Shown: piece by piece, positions 25,547-33,831 of the stretch | Position numbering within the stretch: the first letter of the stretch is position 1 | Layout of the letters: the number at the start of each line of letters is the position of its first letter | NCBI RefSeq assembly: GCF_016864375.1 | Contig: NZ_CP069354.1 | Coordinates: 1,798,001 to 1,862,000, forward strand | Origin: Microvirga sp. VF16 | Lineage (GTDB): Bacteria; Pseudomonadota; Alphaproteobacteria; Rhizobiales; Beijerinckiaceae | Direction of reading: 5' to 3' | Length of the DNA: 64,000 bases | Program-made: the position numbers and the translations under genes | Notes under the pieces: model-generated | The model's input: only the letters and a program-made list of their open reading frames with translations | Told to the model about the DNA's origin: nothing | Database searches by the model: none

Positions 25547-26530
25547 TCAGACCCCTGGTCTTTGGGGGGTGGCCTGAAGCTCCTTCGTTCGCAGGAGCCC
25601 GAGTCGGTGCTCGCGCCAGACGATGAAGAGGCCCGTTGCGGCGACGATGATCGCGCCGATCAGCACGGTCATGGTGGGCAGATCGTCGAACATGAACCAG
25701 CCGAACAGAAGCGCCCAGATCATGGTGGTGTATTCGAACGGCGCGATCACCGAGGTATCTGCGTAGCGGTAAGACTGAGTGACAAGGATTTGCCCTACAC
25801 CGCCCAGGATGCCGATGAGAATGAAGAGGGCAAGGTCCATGGCATCCGGCATGCGCCAGCCCAGGGCGATGGTACAGAGGGAAAGACCGGATGCCATGAT
25901 GAAGAAATAGAAGACGATGGCGCCGGTCTTCTCGGTCTGGGTCAGACGCCTTACCTGGATCATGGCGCCCGCCGAGCAGAATGCTCCGGCTAGGGCCAGC
26001 ATGGCGCCGAGTGTCGGTCCTGCGTTCAGGTCTCCGCCGAAGGTGCTGGCCTTCAGGTAGGGCGACAGCATGATCAGGACGCCGACGAAACCGATGCCGA
26101 CCGCCGTCCACCGATAGGCGCGCACCGTCTCCTTGAGGAGAAGCGCCGCCAGGATCACGGCGATCAGGGGCGAGGCATAGCCGATGGCGATGGCATCATG
26201 GAGAGGGAGGTAGGAGAGGGCGGCAAAGCCCAGATACATGGCGCTCGTGCCGATGAAGCCGCGCTTGAAATGTCCGACGACATTTTTGGTCCGCACGGCA
26301 TTGATGAGGTCTCCCTGCCATTTCAGCCACAGCAGCAGCGGCAGCAGCGCAAAGGCCGAGCGGAAGAAGACGATCTCTCCGACGGGATAGCGGGCGGCGA
26401 GCGTCTTGAGGGTCGCCGACATCATCGTGAAGACGACAGCGGAGAGGACTTTGAGGGAGATCCCCAGAAGAGGTTTCACGGGAGGCGGGTTTTCACGGGT
26501 GGCGTCGCTTGAAGGAAGATACGCAACCAA
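25547..26530 (-). CDS. DMT-superfamily (EamA) membrane transporter
   Basis: A 327-residue protein with ten predicted spans in two EamA repeats. It starts KPLLGISLKVLSAVVFTMMSATLKTLAARYPVGEIVFFRSAFALLPLLLW, typical of S-adenosylmethionine-uptake or riboflavin-like DMT carriers in alphaproteobacteria, and the second repeat carries YRYADTSVIAPFEYTTMIWALLFGWFMF. Start could be a few codons later, but no better start is obvious. It is upstream of, and on the same strand as, the XRE-cupin regulator, 106 bases apart, which suggests but does not prove regulation. Substrate is unknown. Confidence 0.87.
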   Translation of the reverse strand: MVAYLPSSDATRENPPPVKPLLGISLKVLSAVVFTMMSATLKTLAARYPVGEIVFFRSAFALLPLLLWLKWQGDLINAVRTKNVVGHFKRGFIGTSAMYLGFAALSYLPLHDAIAIGYASPLIAVILAALLLKETVRAYRWTAVGIGFVGVLIMLSPYLKASTFGGDLNAGPTLGAMLALAGAFCSAGAMIQVRRLTQTEKTGAIVFYFFIMASGLSLCTIALGWRMPDAMDLALFILIGILGGVGQILVTQSYRYADTSVIAPFEYTTMIWALLFGWFMFDDLPTMTVLIGAIIVAATGLFIVWREHRLGLLRTKELQATPQRPGV

Positions 26531-26594
26531 TCACGGACGAGCCGCCTCGTGAACCCCTAATCGGTGGGAAAACCCCCGCGTCGGACGCATAGGT

Positions 26595-26852
26595 TTAGGG
26601 TTGGACTGCCCGCGAGCGCTTGATGTGAGAGCGTATGTAGCCGATTGCAGTCAGCATCAGCCATGCGGATTGGGTCACGAAGGACGCTAAATTGAAGTCG
26701 AACAGCAATGAATAGAGAATCAGCACTGCGCCTAATGCGTTGAGAAGCGCATAACGATTATCCTCGACTTTCAAGGTGCCTAACTGCAACAGCCCATAGG
26801 CCGATAGGTAGGCTGCAACTCCGATCAGTCCGACTAAATCAGGTACGTTCAT
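26595..26852 (-). CDS. Small CBU_0592-like membrane protein
   Basis: An 85-residue protein with three hydrophobic segments: LVGLIGVAAYLSAYGLLQLG, YALLNALGAVLILYSLLFDF and FVTQSAWLMLTAIGYIRS. The pattern and length match the CBU_0592 family of small membrane proteins, whose role is not established. The start at 26852 is favoured because the open frame upstream of it is formed by a palindromic repeat. It may be a quaternary remnant or regulator of a transporter; nothing in the sequence settles this. Confidence 0.75.
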   Translation of the reverse strand: MNVPDLVGLIGVAAYLSAYGLLQLGTLKVEDNRYALLNALGAVLILYSLLFDFNLASFVTQSAWLMLTAIGYIRSHIKRSRAVQP

Positions 26853-26887
26853 CGACGATCTCCGCCCGATCCGATGCAGAGCCTCTA

Positions 26888-26986
26888 GAGCATCGAACCC
26901 AAAAGTGGAATCCACACTTGGGATCAATTCGATGCTCCTTCTTTGATGAGCGCATCGTTGGGTACGGAAAACCGGGTCCACTTTTC
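26888..26986. repeat. Family A composite palindromes, reverse order
   Basis: Two palindromic elements lie in the 317-base gap upstream of the phosphoesterase gene. The first (26888-26937) has perfect 10-base outer arms (26888-26897 and 26928-26937) and inner arms with two mismatches. After an 11-base linker, the second (26949-26986) is a shortened copy whose right outer arm is decayed. The order and linker are the reverse complement of those at 20206-20325. The rest of the gap shows nothing clear beyond a ribosome-binding site. Confidence 0.8.
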
Positions 26987-27169
26987 ACTGGCGTGGCCCT
27001 TCGGGTCCGCACAATGCGCCGTGGCAAATCGATCCGCCTTGAAATGGGCTTTTTGCCTGACCTGAGGAATGAAGGGCCACTGCCAAGGTCACAAAACTGC
27101 AGAAAAACCGTCATGGGGACGAGATGCGAATCCGGTTTGGCTGGAATGGTAAGCTTGTCGAGGAGACCC

Positions 27170-27982
27170 ATGGCTCAGGACATGAATGCTATTCGGGTAC
27201 GGACATTGTTCCTGTCTGATCTCCACCTTGGCACCAAGGGATGCCAGGCCGGCGCTCTGCTGGAATTCCTCAAGGTCTATGACGCGGATACCATTTACCT
27301 CGTCGGCGATATCGTCGATGGCTGGAAGCTGAAATCGGGTTGGTACTGGCCCCAGGCCCATAACGATGTGGTGCAGAAGCTTCTGCGCAAGGTTCGAAAG
27401 GGGGCCCGCCTCATCTACCTTCCCGGCAATCACGACGAGTTCCTGCGCGACTATATCGGTGTCAATCTCGGTGGCATCGAACTGGCTGACTACGCCGTCC
27501 ACGAGGCTGCCAATGGTAAGCGCTATCTCGTGATCCATGGCGATCAGTTCGATCTCGTGGTCCGGCATGCCCGGTGGCTGGCTCTTCTAGGCGACGGCGC
27601 TTACTCGGCAGCCCTCTTCGTCAACACCTACCTCAACATGGTGCGCCGGCGGCTTGGCCTGACCTATTGGTCGCTCTCATCCTGGGCCAAGCTGAAGGTT
27701 AAGAATGCGGTGAACTTCATCAGCCGGTTCGAGGAGCTTCTTGCCGCAGAGGCTCAGCGTCAGCAGGCCGACGGCGTGATTTGCGGGCATATCCACCACG
27801 CGATCATTCACGATCAGTTCGGCGTGGCTTATGTGAATACAGGCGATTGGGTCGAGTCCTGCACCGCTGTGGTCGAGCATTACGACGGCTCTTTCCAATT
27901 GATCCGTTGGGCCGAGGTTCAGCTGGCAAAGATCAGCGAGCAGAACCTGGTCTCTGCGAAGATCAGCGAGAGGGCGGCCTGA
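27170..27982 (+). CDS. Metallophosphoesterase, LpxH-like (UDP-2,3-diacylglucosamine hydrolase family)
   Basis: A 270-residue calcineurin-like phosphoesterase. The five metal-binding blocks are visible: DLHLG (17-21), GDIVDGW, GNHDE, VIHGDQFD and GHIHHA. The GDIVDGWKLKSGWYWPQ and GVAYVNTGDWVESCTAVVE segments are those of LpxH-like proteins, which cleave UDP-2,3-diacylglucosamine in lipid A synthesis. Many alphaproteobacteria use LpxI instead, so the substrate may differ. The start follows GAGGAGA. The stop overlaps the glycosyltransferase start by one base (TGATG), so the two are coupled and probably work on one envelope lipid. Confidence 0.88.
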   Translation: MAQDMNAIRVRTLFLSDLHLGTKGCQAGALLEFLKVYDADTIYLVGDIVDGWKLKSGWYWPQAHNDVVQKLLRKVRKGARLIYLPGNHDEFLRDYIGVNLGGIELADYAVHEAANGKRYLVIHGDQFDLVVRHARWLALLGDGAYSAALFVNTYLNMVRRRLGLTYWSLSSWAKLKVKNAVNFISRFEELLAAEAQRQQADGVICGHIHHAIIHDQFGVAYVNTGDWVESCTAVVEHYDGSFQLIRWAEVQLAKISEQNLVSAKISERAA

Positions 27983-28989
27983 TGCGCCTGCTGATCGTGA
28001 CCGATGCCTGGCGGCCCCAGGTCAATGGAGTGGTGCGATCCCTAGAACACATGGCAGAGGAGGCTCCGCGGTTTGGCGCGGAGGTGGTTTTCCTGACGCC
28101 CGAGCGCTTCCGCTCCGTTCCCATGCCGACCTATCCTGAAATCCGTCTGTCTTTAGTCGCGCCCGGGTCATTGTCCGCGATCCTTGAGGAGATCCGGCCG
28201 ACCCATGTCCATATCGCTACGGAAGGGCCTATCGGGCTCGCCACGCGCTTGACTTGTGCACGCCAAGGGCGAGCATTCACCACGAGCTACCACACCCGTT
28301 TTCCGGAATACGTGGCTGCGCGAACCAAGATCCCCGAGGCATGGTCCTATAGGGCGCTCAGGCGATTCCATCGGGCATCTCGCGCCATGATGGTCAGCAC
28401 ACCTTCTCTAGAGCGCGAGCTGACGGGGCGTGGCTTCAAGAACATCATGCGCTGGACCCGCGGTGTCGACACCACTCTGTTCCGGCCGCGAAACGAGCGG
28501 ATCCTGGACGCGGCTGCGCCCATCTTTCTCTATGTCGGGCGAGTGGCCGTCGAGAAGAACCTGGACGCTTTCCTGAGCCTCGATCTTCCGGGGACCAAGG
28601 TCGTGGTCGGCGACGGCCCCTCACGCACCGACCTTGAGCGGAAATACCCGGAAGCCCGCTTTCTCGGCTCTCTCACGGGCGAGGATCTGGCGCGGGTCTA
28701 TGCCTCCTCGGATGCCTTCGTATTCCCGAGCCTGACCGACACCTTCGGCATCGTGCTGATCGAGGCGCTGGCCTCCGGCCTGCCGATTGCGGCTTTTCCG
28801 GTCACAGGTCCGCTGGATGTGATCGGCGCCTCAGGCTGCGGCGTTCTCGACGTCGATCTGCGGAAAGCTGCACTCGCGGCACTCGATATTCCGAGGGATC
28901 GCTGCCGGGCCTATGGCGAGACTTTCACCTGGCACGAAAGTGCCAGGCAGTTCTTCTCCAATATCGAGAAAGCCCATTCCGGGAAATAG
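27982..28989 (+). CDS. GT4-family glycosyltransferase
   Basis: A 335-residue GT-B fold glycosyltransferase of family 4. The N-terminal MRLLIVTDAWRPQVNGVVRSLE with the NGV glycine loop, the central YVGRVAVEKNLDAFLSLDLP and the C-terminal FVFPSLTDTFGIVLIEALASGLPIAAF (E-x7-E retaining motif) are diagnostic. It resembles the GDP-mannose-dependent alpha-mannosyltransferases that act on diacylglycerol or glycolipids. It is translationally coupled to the LpxH-like gene (one-base overlap), which points to glycolipid or envelope lipid work. Confidence 0.9.
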   Translation: MRLLIVTDAWRPQVNGVVRSLEHMAEEAPRFGAEVVFLTPERFRSVPMPTYPEIRLSLVAPGSLSAILEEIRPTHVHIATEGPIGLATRLTCARQGRAFTTSYHTRFPEYVAARTKIPEAWSYRALRRFHRASRAMMVSTPSLERELTGRGFKNIMRWTRGVDTTLFRPRNERILDAAAPIFLYVGRVAVEKNLDAFLSLDLPGTKVVVGDGPSRTDLERKYPEARFLGSLTGEDLARVYASSDAFVFPSLTDTFGIVLIEALASGLPIAAFPVTGPLDVIGASGCGVLDVDLRKAALAALDIPRDRCRAYGETFTWHESARQFFSNIEKAHSGK

Positions 28990-28995
28990 CCTGTC

Positions 28996-29511
28996 CTACA
29001 TCAGGAAGGCAGGGTGCGGGTGGAGATGCTGGGCCTTCTCACCCTCGAAAGGGCCAGCTCCTGAGGAGCCGTCTTTCCGATCAGCCTCTGCGACGCAGAG
29101 GGCGAGCATGTCGTTGATATGACTTTCCAGGTAGAGGAAGGTCCGGATCATTTGCCGGATGCGCTGTTCGGCGGCGGCCTGAAGCTCCGCTTCGGACATG
29201 TTGCCCGAAGAACCATCGGGATCTGCCATGGGGAGGGAGCGGATCGCTTCCTTCGTTTGCCGGATGGCTGCAGCCATCTCCTGGAGCTCGGCTTTGAGAT
29301 GCGCGAGGGGCGCGCCGTCGAGTGCTGGCTCCCTCAAGCGATCCACGGCTTCCAGGATGGCCTGCGTGTCCGCATTGCGATTGCGCCGGGCGTATTCCTT
29401 CAGGAACCAGCGGCCGCGAACCGTCTCCATGACCGCCGCTTCGATGGTGTCGAAATCCAGGTCGCCGAACGTGACGTTGGTCTCTTCATCGGGCATGGTG
29501 ACAAAATCCAT
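28996..29511 (-). CDS. Conserved-looking hypothetical helical protein
   Basis: A 171-residue, mostly alpha-helical, acidic soluble protein with no signal peptide or membrane span. The strongest motif is DTIEAAVMETVRGRWFLKEYARRNRNADTQAILEAVDRL (about residues 21-59), then a long helix with a QTKEAI core and a second helical region EAELQAAAEQRIRQMIRTFLYLESHINDMLAL, ending in a His/Pro-rich tail. The design vaguely resembles a CheZ-type four-helix protein, but I do not recognise a family I could name with confidence. It converges on the GT4 gene with 6 bases between stops. Start could be the internal MPDEET a few codons later. Confidence 0.65.
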   Translation of the reverse strand: MDFVTMPDEETNVTFGDLDFDTIEAAVMETVRGRWFLKEYARRNRNADTQAILEAVDRLREPALDGAPLAHLKAELQEMAAAIRQTKEAIRSLPMADPDGSSGNMSEAELQAAAEQRIRQMIRTFLYLESHINDMLALCVAEADRKDGSSGAGPFEGEKAQHLHPHPAFLM

Positions 29512-29654
29512 CTCTGCCGGGTTTGATTCCTGTCTCCAACAGATGTGTGCAAAGCGCTCGCAAGCTCAACCCCTGTAAGGCTTTCAGGAGTGGTCATGCA
29601 CCGCGTTCTTGCACCATTGGCTCCAATTCTCGATTTGAGAAGACCTTATTCCTG

Positions 29655-30836
29655 ATGCATCCGCTCAAAGCTCTCGAATTTCGCCTGGGTGCATTACAGG
29701 CCGCCAGCTTCACCAGCCACGGGATGTATCTTCCGTTCTTCCCGCTCTGGCTGCAGAGCAAGGCGCTGTCGCCGACCCTGATCGGGTTCGTGATTGCCAT
29801 CCCGATCATCGTGCGGATCCTCGCGACCGCACCGCTCATGAGCTTGGCGGACCGGTCGTTCGGGGCCCGCCGGCTGCTTCTGGCGAGCCATTTGGGGCAG
29901 CTGATCGGCTTTCCTCTCTTCCTGCTGGTCGATAGTCCCTGGGCCATCATGGCCCTGGTGGCGCTCGTCGCCGTCGCGCAATCCTGTGTCATCCCCGGCA
30001 ATGATCTCGTGTCCACCAACGCGGTCCAGAAGCATCCCGGCCTGAACTACGGCCGGATCAGGGGCGCGGGTTCCGTGGCGTTCTTCATCACCAACATTGT
30101 CGGCGGCTATCTGGTCGGTGCCTTCGGGGCGGATATCGTGATCGTCGCCCTGACCCTCATCCCAATCCTGGGACTCACCGCCACTCTCATCGCGGTTCCG
30201 CACGAAGCTTCGGAACCTGCGATCCATGAGGCGCCCAAACAGGAGGCGGCGACGCCGAAGCTGTCGAAGATCCTCTGGATCGTGCTGATCGCGGGGGCGG
30301 TCACTCAAGGGAGCCACGGCGCTCTCAACGCCTTCTCCAGCATCTATTGGCGCTCCATCGGTTTTTCGGACGAGGCCATCGGGTATTTCTGGGCCGCTGC
30401 AGTGATCGCTGAGATCCTGGTCTTCATCTATCTCGGCCGCCATGTCGGCCGCAGCTCGGGCGTCGGCCTGATCCTGATCGGATCGGCCGCAGCCGTCATC
30501 CGCTTCACCATCATGTCCCTGCAGCCGGGGACCGAAATCATGCTCGTGCTGCAAACCATGCACAGCCTGTCCTTCGCTGCCACCCATATCGGCACCATGG
30601 CGGCGCTTGCGGCGCTGGCGCCCATGAATGCGAGGGGAAGGGCGCAGGGGATCTATGGCTCGCTGGCTGCCCTGACGATCGCGGCGGCGACGATCGTGAG
30701 CGGCATGATCTATGCCGAGGCAGGCGCCGGCGTCTTTGCCGCGATGGCCCCCTTGGGAGCCATCGGCTTCGTGTTGATGCTGGTGGTCATCAGGTTGCAG
30801 AAGGATCAGCCCCAGAGGGCAGGCTCCGGCGGATAG
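29655..30836 (+). CDS. MFS transporter, phenylpropionate-permease-like (MFS_1_like)
   Basis: A 393-residue protein with twelve predicted membrane spans. MHPLKALEFRLGALQAASFTSHGMYLPFFPLWLQSKALSPTLIG (start) and SIYWRSIGFSDEAIGYFWAAAVIAEI are typical of the HcaT-like group of the major facilitator superfamily, and SLADRSFGARRLLL holds the loop 2-3 motif. Start 29655 is chosen because the first helix begins directly there; upstream residues have no membrane-protein character. Its 3' end overlaps the convergent epimerase gene by 31 bases. Substrate is unknown, possibly an aromatic or organic acid. Confidence 0.88.
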   Translation: MHPLKALEFRLGALQAASFTSHGMYLPFFPLWLQSKALSPTLIGFVIAIPIIVRILATAPLMSLADRSFGARRLLLASHLGQLIGFPLFLLVDSPWAIMALVALVAVAQSCVIPGNDLVSTNAVQKHPGLNYGRIRGAGSVAFFITNIVGGYLVGAFGADIVIVALTLIPILGLTATLIAVPHEASEPAIHEAPKQEAATPKLSKILWIVLIAGAVTQGSHGALNAFSSIYWRSIGFSDEAIGYFWAAAVIAEILVFIYLGRHVGRSSGVGLILIGSAAAVIRFTIMSLQPGTEIMLVLQTMHSLSFAATHIGTMAALAALAPMNARGRAQGIYGSLAALTIAAATIVSGMIYAEAGAGVFAAMAPLGAIGFVLMLVVIRLQKDQPQRAGSGG

Positions 30837-31789
30837 ACGATGCTGCCCTCATAGCGCAGGCCGCGCTCCCGGTCTTTGGCGAGAAGGAGCGGGCCGTCGA
30901 GATCGACGAAGCGGGCGCGGGGGGCGAGCACCAGGGCCGGCGCCATGGCGAGCGAGGTGCCGACCATGCAGCCGATCATGAGCGAAAAGCCCTTGGCTTC
31001 CGCCGCATCGGCGAGCGCCAGAGCTTCCGTCAGCCCGCCTGTCTTGTCGAGCTTGATGTTGATGACTTCGTAGAGGCCGACCAGCCGGTCGAGGCTTGCC
31101 CGGTCATGAACGCTCTCGTCCGCCAGGATCGGGACGGGGCGTGAGATCCGGCTCAAGTAATCGTCCGCCTTGGCGGGCAGGGGCTGCTCCACCAGGGCAT
31201 AGCCCTCATCCGCGCAGGCCGCGAGGTGCCGTTCTAGGTTCTCTTCGGTCCAGCCCTCATTCGCGTCGGCGATCAGGGTTGCCTGCGGGGCGGCCCGACG
31301 AACGGCCCTGATCCGCTCGATATCGCCATCGGGAGCACCGAACTTCACCTTGAGGATCGGCCTCTCCGCGGCCCTGGCGGCAGCCTCAGCCATGCCTTCA
31401 GGCGTGTCGAGGCTGATCGTGTAGGCCGTGGTCGCGGGCGGCCAGCGGGTCAGGCCTGCGGTCAGGTGGGCGCGGATGCCGGAGCGTTTGGCGTCGAGAT
31501 CCCACAGAGCGCAGTCAACGGCGTTCCGGGCTGCTCCGGCGGGCATGAGGTTCTGCAGTGCCTCACGGGTCAGGCCTGCCTCGATCTGAGGGCGAATGGC
31601 CTCGATAGCCCCCGCGACGCCCTCGACCGTCTCGCCATAGCGAGGGTAGGGTACGCATTCCCCATGCCCGACAGCCCGGTCCTCTGAGATTGTCGCCGTG
31701 ACCACCACCGCCTCGGTGCGGGAGCCGCGGGCGATCGTGAATTTTCCGGCAATGGGGAAACGGTCGATGGAAACGGTGAGCTTGCGCAT
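30806..31789 (-). CDS. Dipeptide epimerase (L-Ala-D/L-Glu epimerase family, enolase superfamily)
   Basis: A 327-residue enolase-superfamily member. The active-site pattern is clear: LKVKFGAPDGDIERI (KxK-type lysine), LIADANEGWTEENLERHL (metal Asp), LVEQPLPAK (Glu), ILADESVHDRASLDR (Asp) and NIKLDKTGGLTEAL (DKTGG lysine), the last being the signature of dipeptide epimerases. These act on L-Ala-D/L-Glu from murein peptides or related dipeptides. The start at 31789 gives the normal N-terminus (MRKLTVSIDRFPI). Its 3' end overlaps that of the MFS gene by 31 bases. Confidence 0.9.
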   Translation of the reverse strand: MRKLTVSIDRFPIAGKFTIARGSRTEAVVVTATISEDRAVGHGECVPYPRYGETVEGVAGAIEAIRPQIEAGLTREALQNLMPAGAARNAVDCALWDLDAKRSGIRAHLTAGLTRWPPATTAYTISLDTPEGMAEAAARAAERPILKVKFGAPDGDIERIRAVRRAAPQATLIADANEGWTEENLERHLAACADEGYALVEQPLPAKADDYLSRISRPVPILADESVHDRASLDRLVGLYEVINIKLDKTGGLTEALALADAAEAKGFSLMIGCMVGTSLAMAPALVLAPRARFVDLDGPLLLAKDRERGLRYEGSIVYPPEPALWG

Positions 31790-31869
31790 TCTCTTAGGTC
31801 TCTTCTGAACTTCGTCTCGACTTGTGGCGCAATGACACGCTATCACCAAGCGGAATCAATACCGAAGGG

Positions 31870-33018
31870 ATGATCGTGGCGCAGAGCACCTTGGCTCGAG
31901 AGCCGGAAGTGACAATCGACCGTGCCGGGGGGCAGACGGTGGTCCGGCTGGCCGGTCCCTGGACGGCGCCGCATGCCCAGAAGGTCGAGGCTCTGGTCGA
32001 TGAAATCGCCACGGAAGCCGAGAGCTTTCCTCTGACCCTCGACCTGAGCGGCGTCGAACGTCTCGATACCCTTGGCGCCTGGACCCTCAATCGCACGAGG
32101 CATGAACTGTCCGCCAAGGGGCAGGTGGATTTCGTCAATCCGACGCCGGAGCAGAAGATCCTCTTGGACGAGGCGGCCTATCGCGACTTTCAAGGTGCAC
32201 CGAAGCCGCGGCATTCCCGCGTGGTCGATTTTCTCGTCGATGTAGGCCAGACCGTTGCCGGGGCCGGCAAGGACATGGTCGGCGGCGTCGGATTTCTGGG
32301 CGAACTCATCTCGGCGCTAATCCGCGTCGTTATCCACCCCCGTCGCTTCCGTGGCACGGCCGTCATCAACCAGCTCGAGCAGATCGCCTATCGCGGCGTA
32401 CCGATCATCGTCCTGATCTCGTTCCTCGTCGGCTGTATCGTCTCGCAGCAGGGCATCTTCCAGCTTGTGAAGTTCGGCGCGACGCCCTTCGTCATCGATC
32501 TCATCGGCATCCTGGTCCTGCGCGAACTGGGCGTGCTGCTGACCTCGATCATGGTGGCGGGCCGCTCGGGCTCAGCCTTCACGGCCGAGATCGGCTCCAT
32601 GAAGATGCGCGAGGAGATCGATGCCCTGCGGGTCATGGGGCTCGATCCGATCGAGGTTCTGATCGTTCCTCGCATCATGGCTTTGGTAATCGGCCTACCA
32701 CTTCTCACATTCATCGCTTCCATCGCGGCGCTCGTCGGCGGTGGCCTGACGACCTGGGTCTATGGCGATATCAGCCCGGACATCTTCCTGAACCGTCTTC
32801 GGGCCGCCGTCGGCATGAACACCTTCCTCGTCGGCATGATCAAGGCGCCCTTCATGGCGCTGGTGATCGGCATCATCGCGACCCTGGAAGGTCTGGCGGT
32901 CGCGGGCTCCGCCGAGTCCCTGGGGCGCCACGTGACGTCTTCGGTGGTGAAGGCCATCTTCATGGTCATCGTGCTCGATGGTCTCTTCGCCATGTTCTTT
33001 GCAGCGATTAATTACTGA
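31870..33018 (+). CDS. mlaE: MlaB-MlaE fusion: STAS domain plus lipid-ABC permease
   Basis: A 382-residue inner-membrane protein. Residues about 10-105 form a STAS domain (VRLAGPWTAPHAQKVEALVDEI, LTLDLSGVERLDTLGAWTL), the equivalent of MlaB, and residues about 130-382 are the MlaE permease, with GVPIIVLISFLVGCIVSQQGIFQL, LRELGVLLTSIMVAGRSGSAFTAEIGSMKMREEIDALRVMG and VDGLFAMFF-like end. The GRSGSAFTAEIG-M-EEIDAL motif is the MlaE signature. ATG 31870 and an in-frame GTG at 31876 (better spaced from GAAGG) are both possible. First gene of an Mla-type operon for phospholipid trafficking between the membranes. Confidence 0.92.
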   Translation: MIVAQSTLAREPEVTIDRAGGQTVVRLAGPWTAPHAQKVEALVDEIATEAESFPLTLDLSGVERLDTLGAWTLNRTRHELSAKGQVDFVNPTPEQKILLDEAAYRDFQGAPKPRHSRVVDFLVDVGQTVAGAGKDMVGGVGFLGELISALIRVVIHPRRFRGTAVINQLEQIAYRGVPIIVLISFLVGCIVSQQGIFQLVKFGATPFVIDLIGILVLRELGVLLTSIMVAGRSGSAFTAEIGSMKMREEIDALRVMGLDPIEVLIVPRIMALVIGLPLLTFIASIAALVGGGLTTWVYGDISPDIFLNRLRAAVGMNTFLVGMIKAPFMALVIGIIATLEGLAVAGSAESLGRHVTSSVVKAIFMVIVLDGLFAMFFAAINY

Positions 33019-33019
33019 G

Positions 33020-33823
33020 ATGATGCTCGAACGGCGCCACCCTGACCTGACCAAGAACCGCGACGTAATCATCTGCGCCCGCAACGTCGAGGTCGGCTTC
33101 GGAGACAGAACGATCCTGAAAGGCCTCGACCTCGACGTCTATCGCGGCGAGATCCTCGGCTTCGTCGGCGGGTCCGGCCAGGGCAAGTCGGTGCTGACGC
33201 GGGCCATCCTTGGGCTCGTGCCCAAGCGGGCCGGCACCATCGAGGTGCTGGGCCAGAACCTCGATGAGCTCTCTCCAGAGGAACGCCGCCAGCTGGAGCG
33301 TCATTGGGGTGTGCTGTTCCAGCAGGGCGCGCTCTTCTCGGCGCTGACCGTGAAGCAGAACATTCAGGTCCCGATGCGGGAATACCTGCACCTGTCCGAC
33401 CGACTGCTCGATGAGCTGGCCATGCTCAAGATTGAGATGGTAGGCCTCAATCCGGATGCGGCCGACAAGCTTCCCTCCGAGCTGTCAGGTGGCATGATCA
33501 AGCGCGCAGCCCTGGCGCGGGCGCTTGCTCTTGACCCTGAGATTGTTTTCCTTGATGAGCCAACCTCGGGCCTTGATCCCATCGGCGCCGGCGAGTTCGA
33601 CGACCTTATTGCGACGTTACAGCGGACTTTAGGCCTGACCGTATTCATGGTAACCCATGATCTGGACAGCCTCTATTCGGTCTGCGACCGCATAGCGGCT
33701 CTGGGCGAGGGAAAAATTCTCGCGGAGGGTCCCATCGAGGTGATGCTGGAATCGGATCACCCGTGGCTTCGCTCTTATTTTCATGGGAAACGGGCACGCG
33801 CGGTCATGGCCGGCGGCGCGTAA
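33020..33823 (+). CDS. mlaF: Mla-type ABC transporter ATP-binding protein
   Basis: A 267-residue ABC ATPase with Walker A GGSGQGKS (residues 50-57), signature LSGGMIKRAALARALALDPEIVFLDEPTSGLDPIGAGEFD and the FQQGALFSALTVKQNIQVPMRE Q-loop region typical of MlaF. GGSGQGKS in place of GPNGAGKT is seen in related alphaproteobacterial proteins. It starts one base after the mlaE stop, with a weak Shine-Dalgarno, so its translation probably depends on mlaE. Confidence 0.93.
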   Translation: MMLERRHPDLTKNRDVIICARNVEVGFGDRTILKGLDLDVYRGEILGFVGGSGQGKSVLTRAILGLVPKRAGTIEVLGQNLDELSPEERRQLERHWGVLFQQGALFSALTVKQNIQVPMREYLHLSDRLLDELAMLKIEMVGLNPDAADKLPSELSGGMIKRAALARALALDPEIVFLDEPTSGLDPIGAGEFDDLIATLQRTLGLTVFMVTHDLDSLYSVCDRIAALGEGKILAEGPIEVMLESDHPWLRSYFHGKRARAVMAGGA

Positions 33824-33831
33824 GGGTAACG

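Noticed and set aside
26853..26981. Longer N-terminus of the small CBU_0592-like membrane protein
   Set aside because: The extra residues are translated from a palindromic repeat that also occurs near 20.2 kb and carry no membrane-protein pattern.
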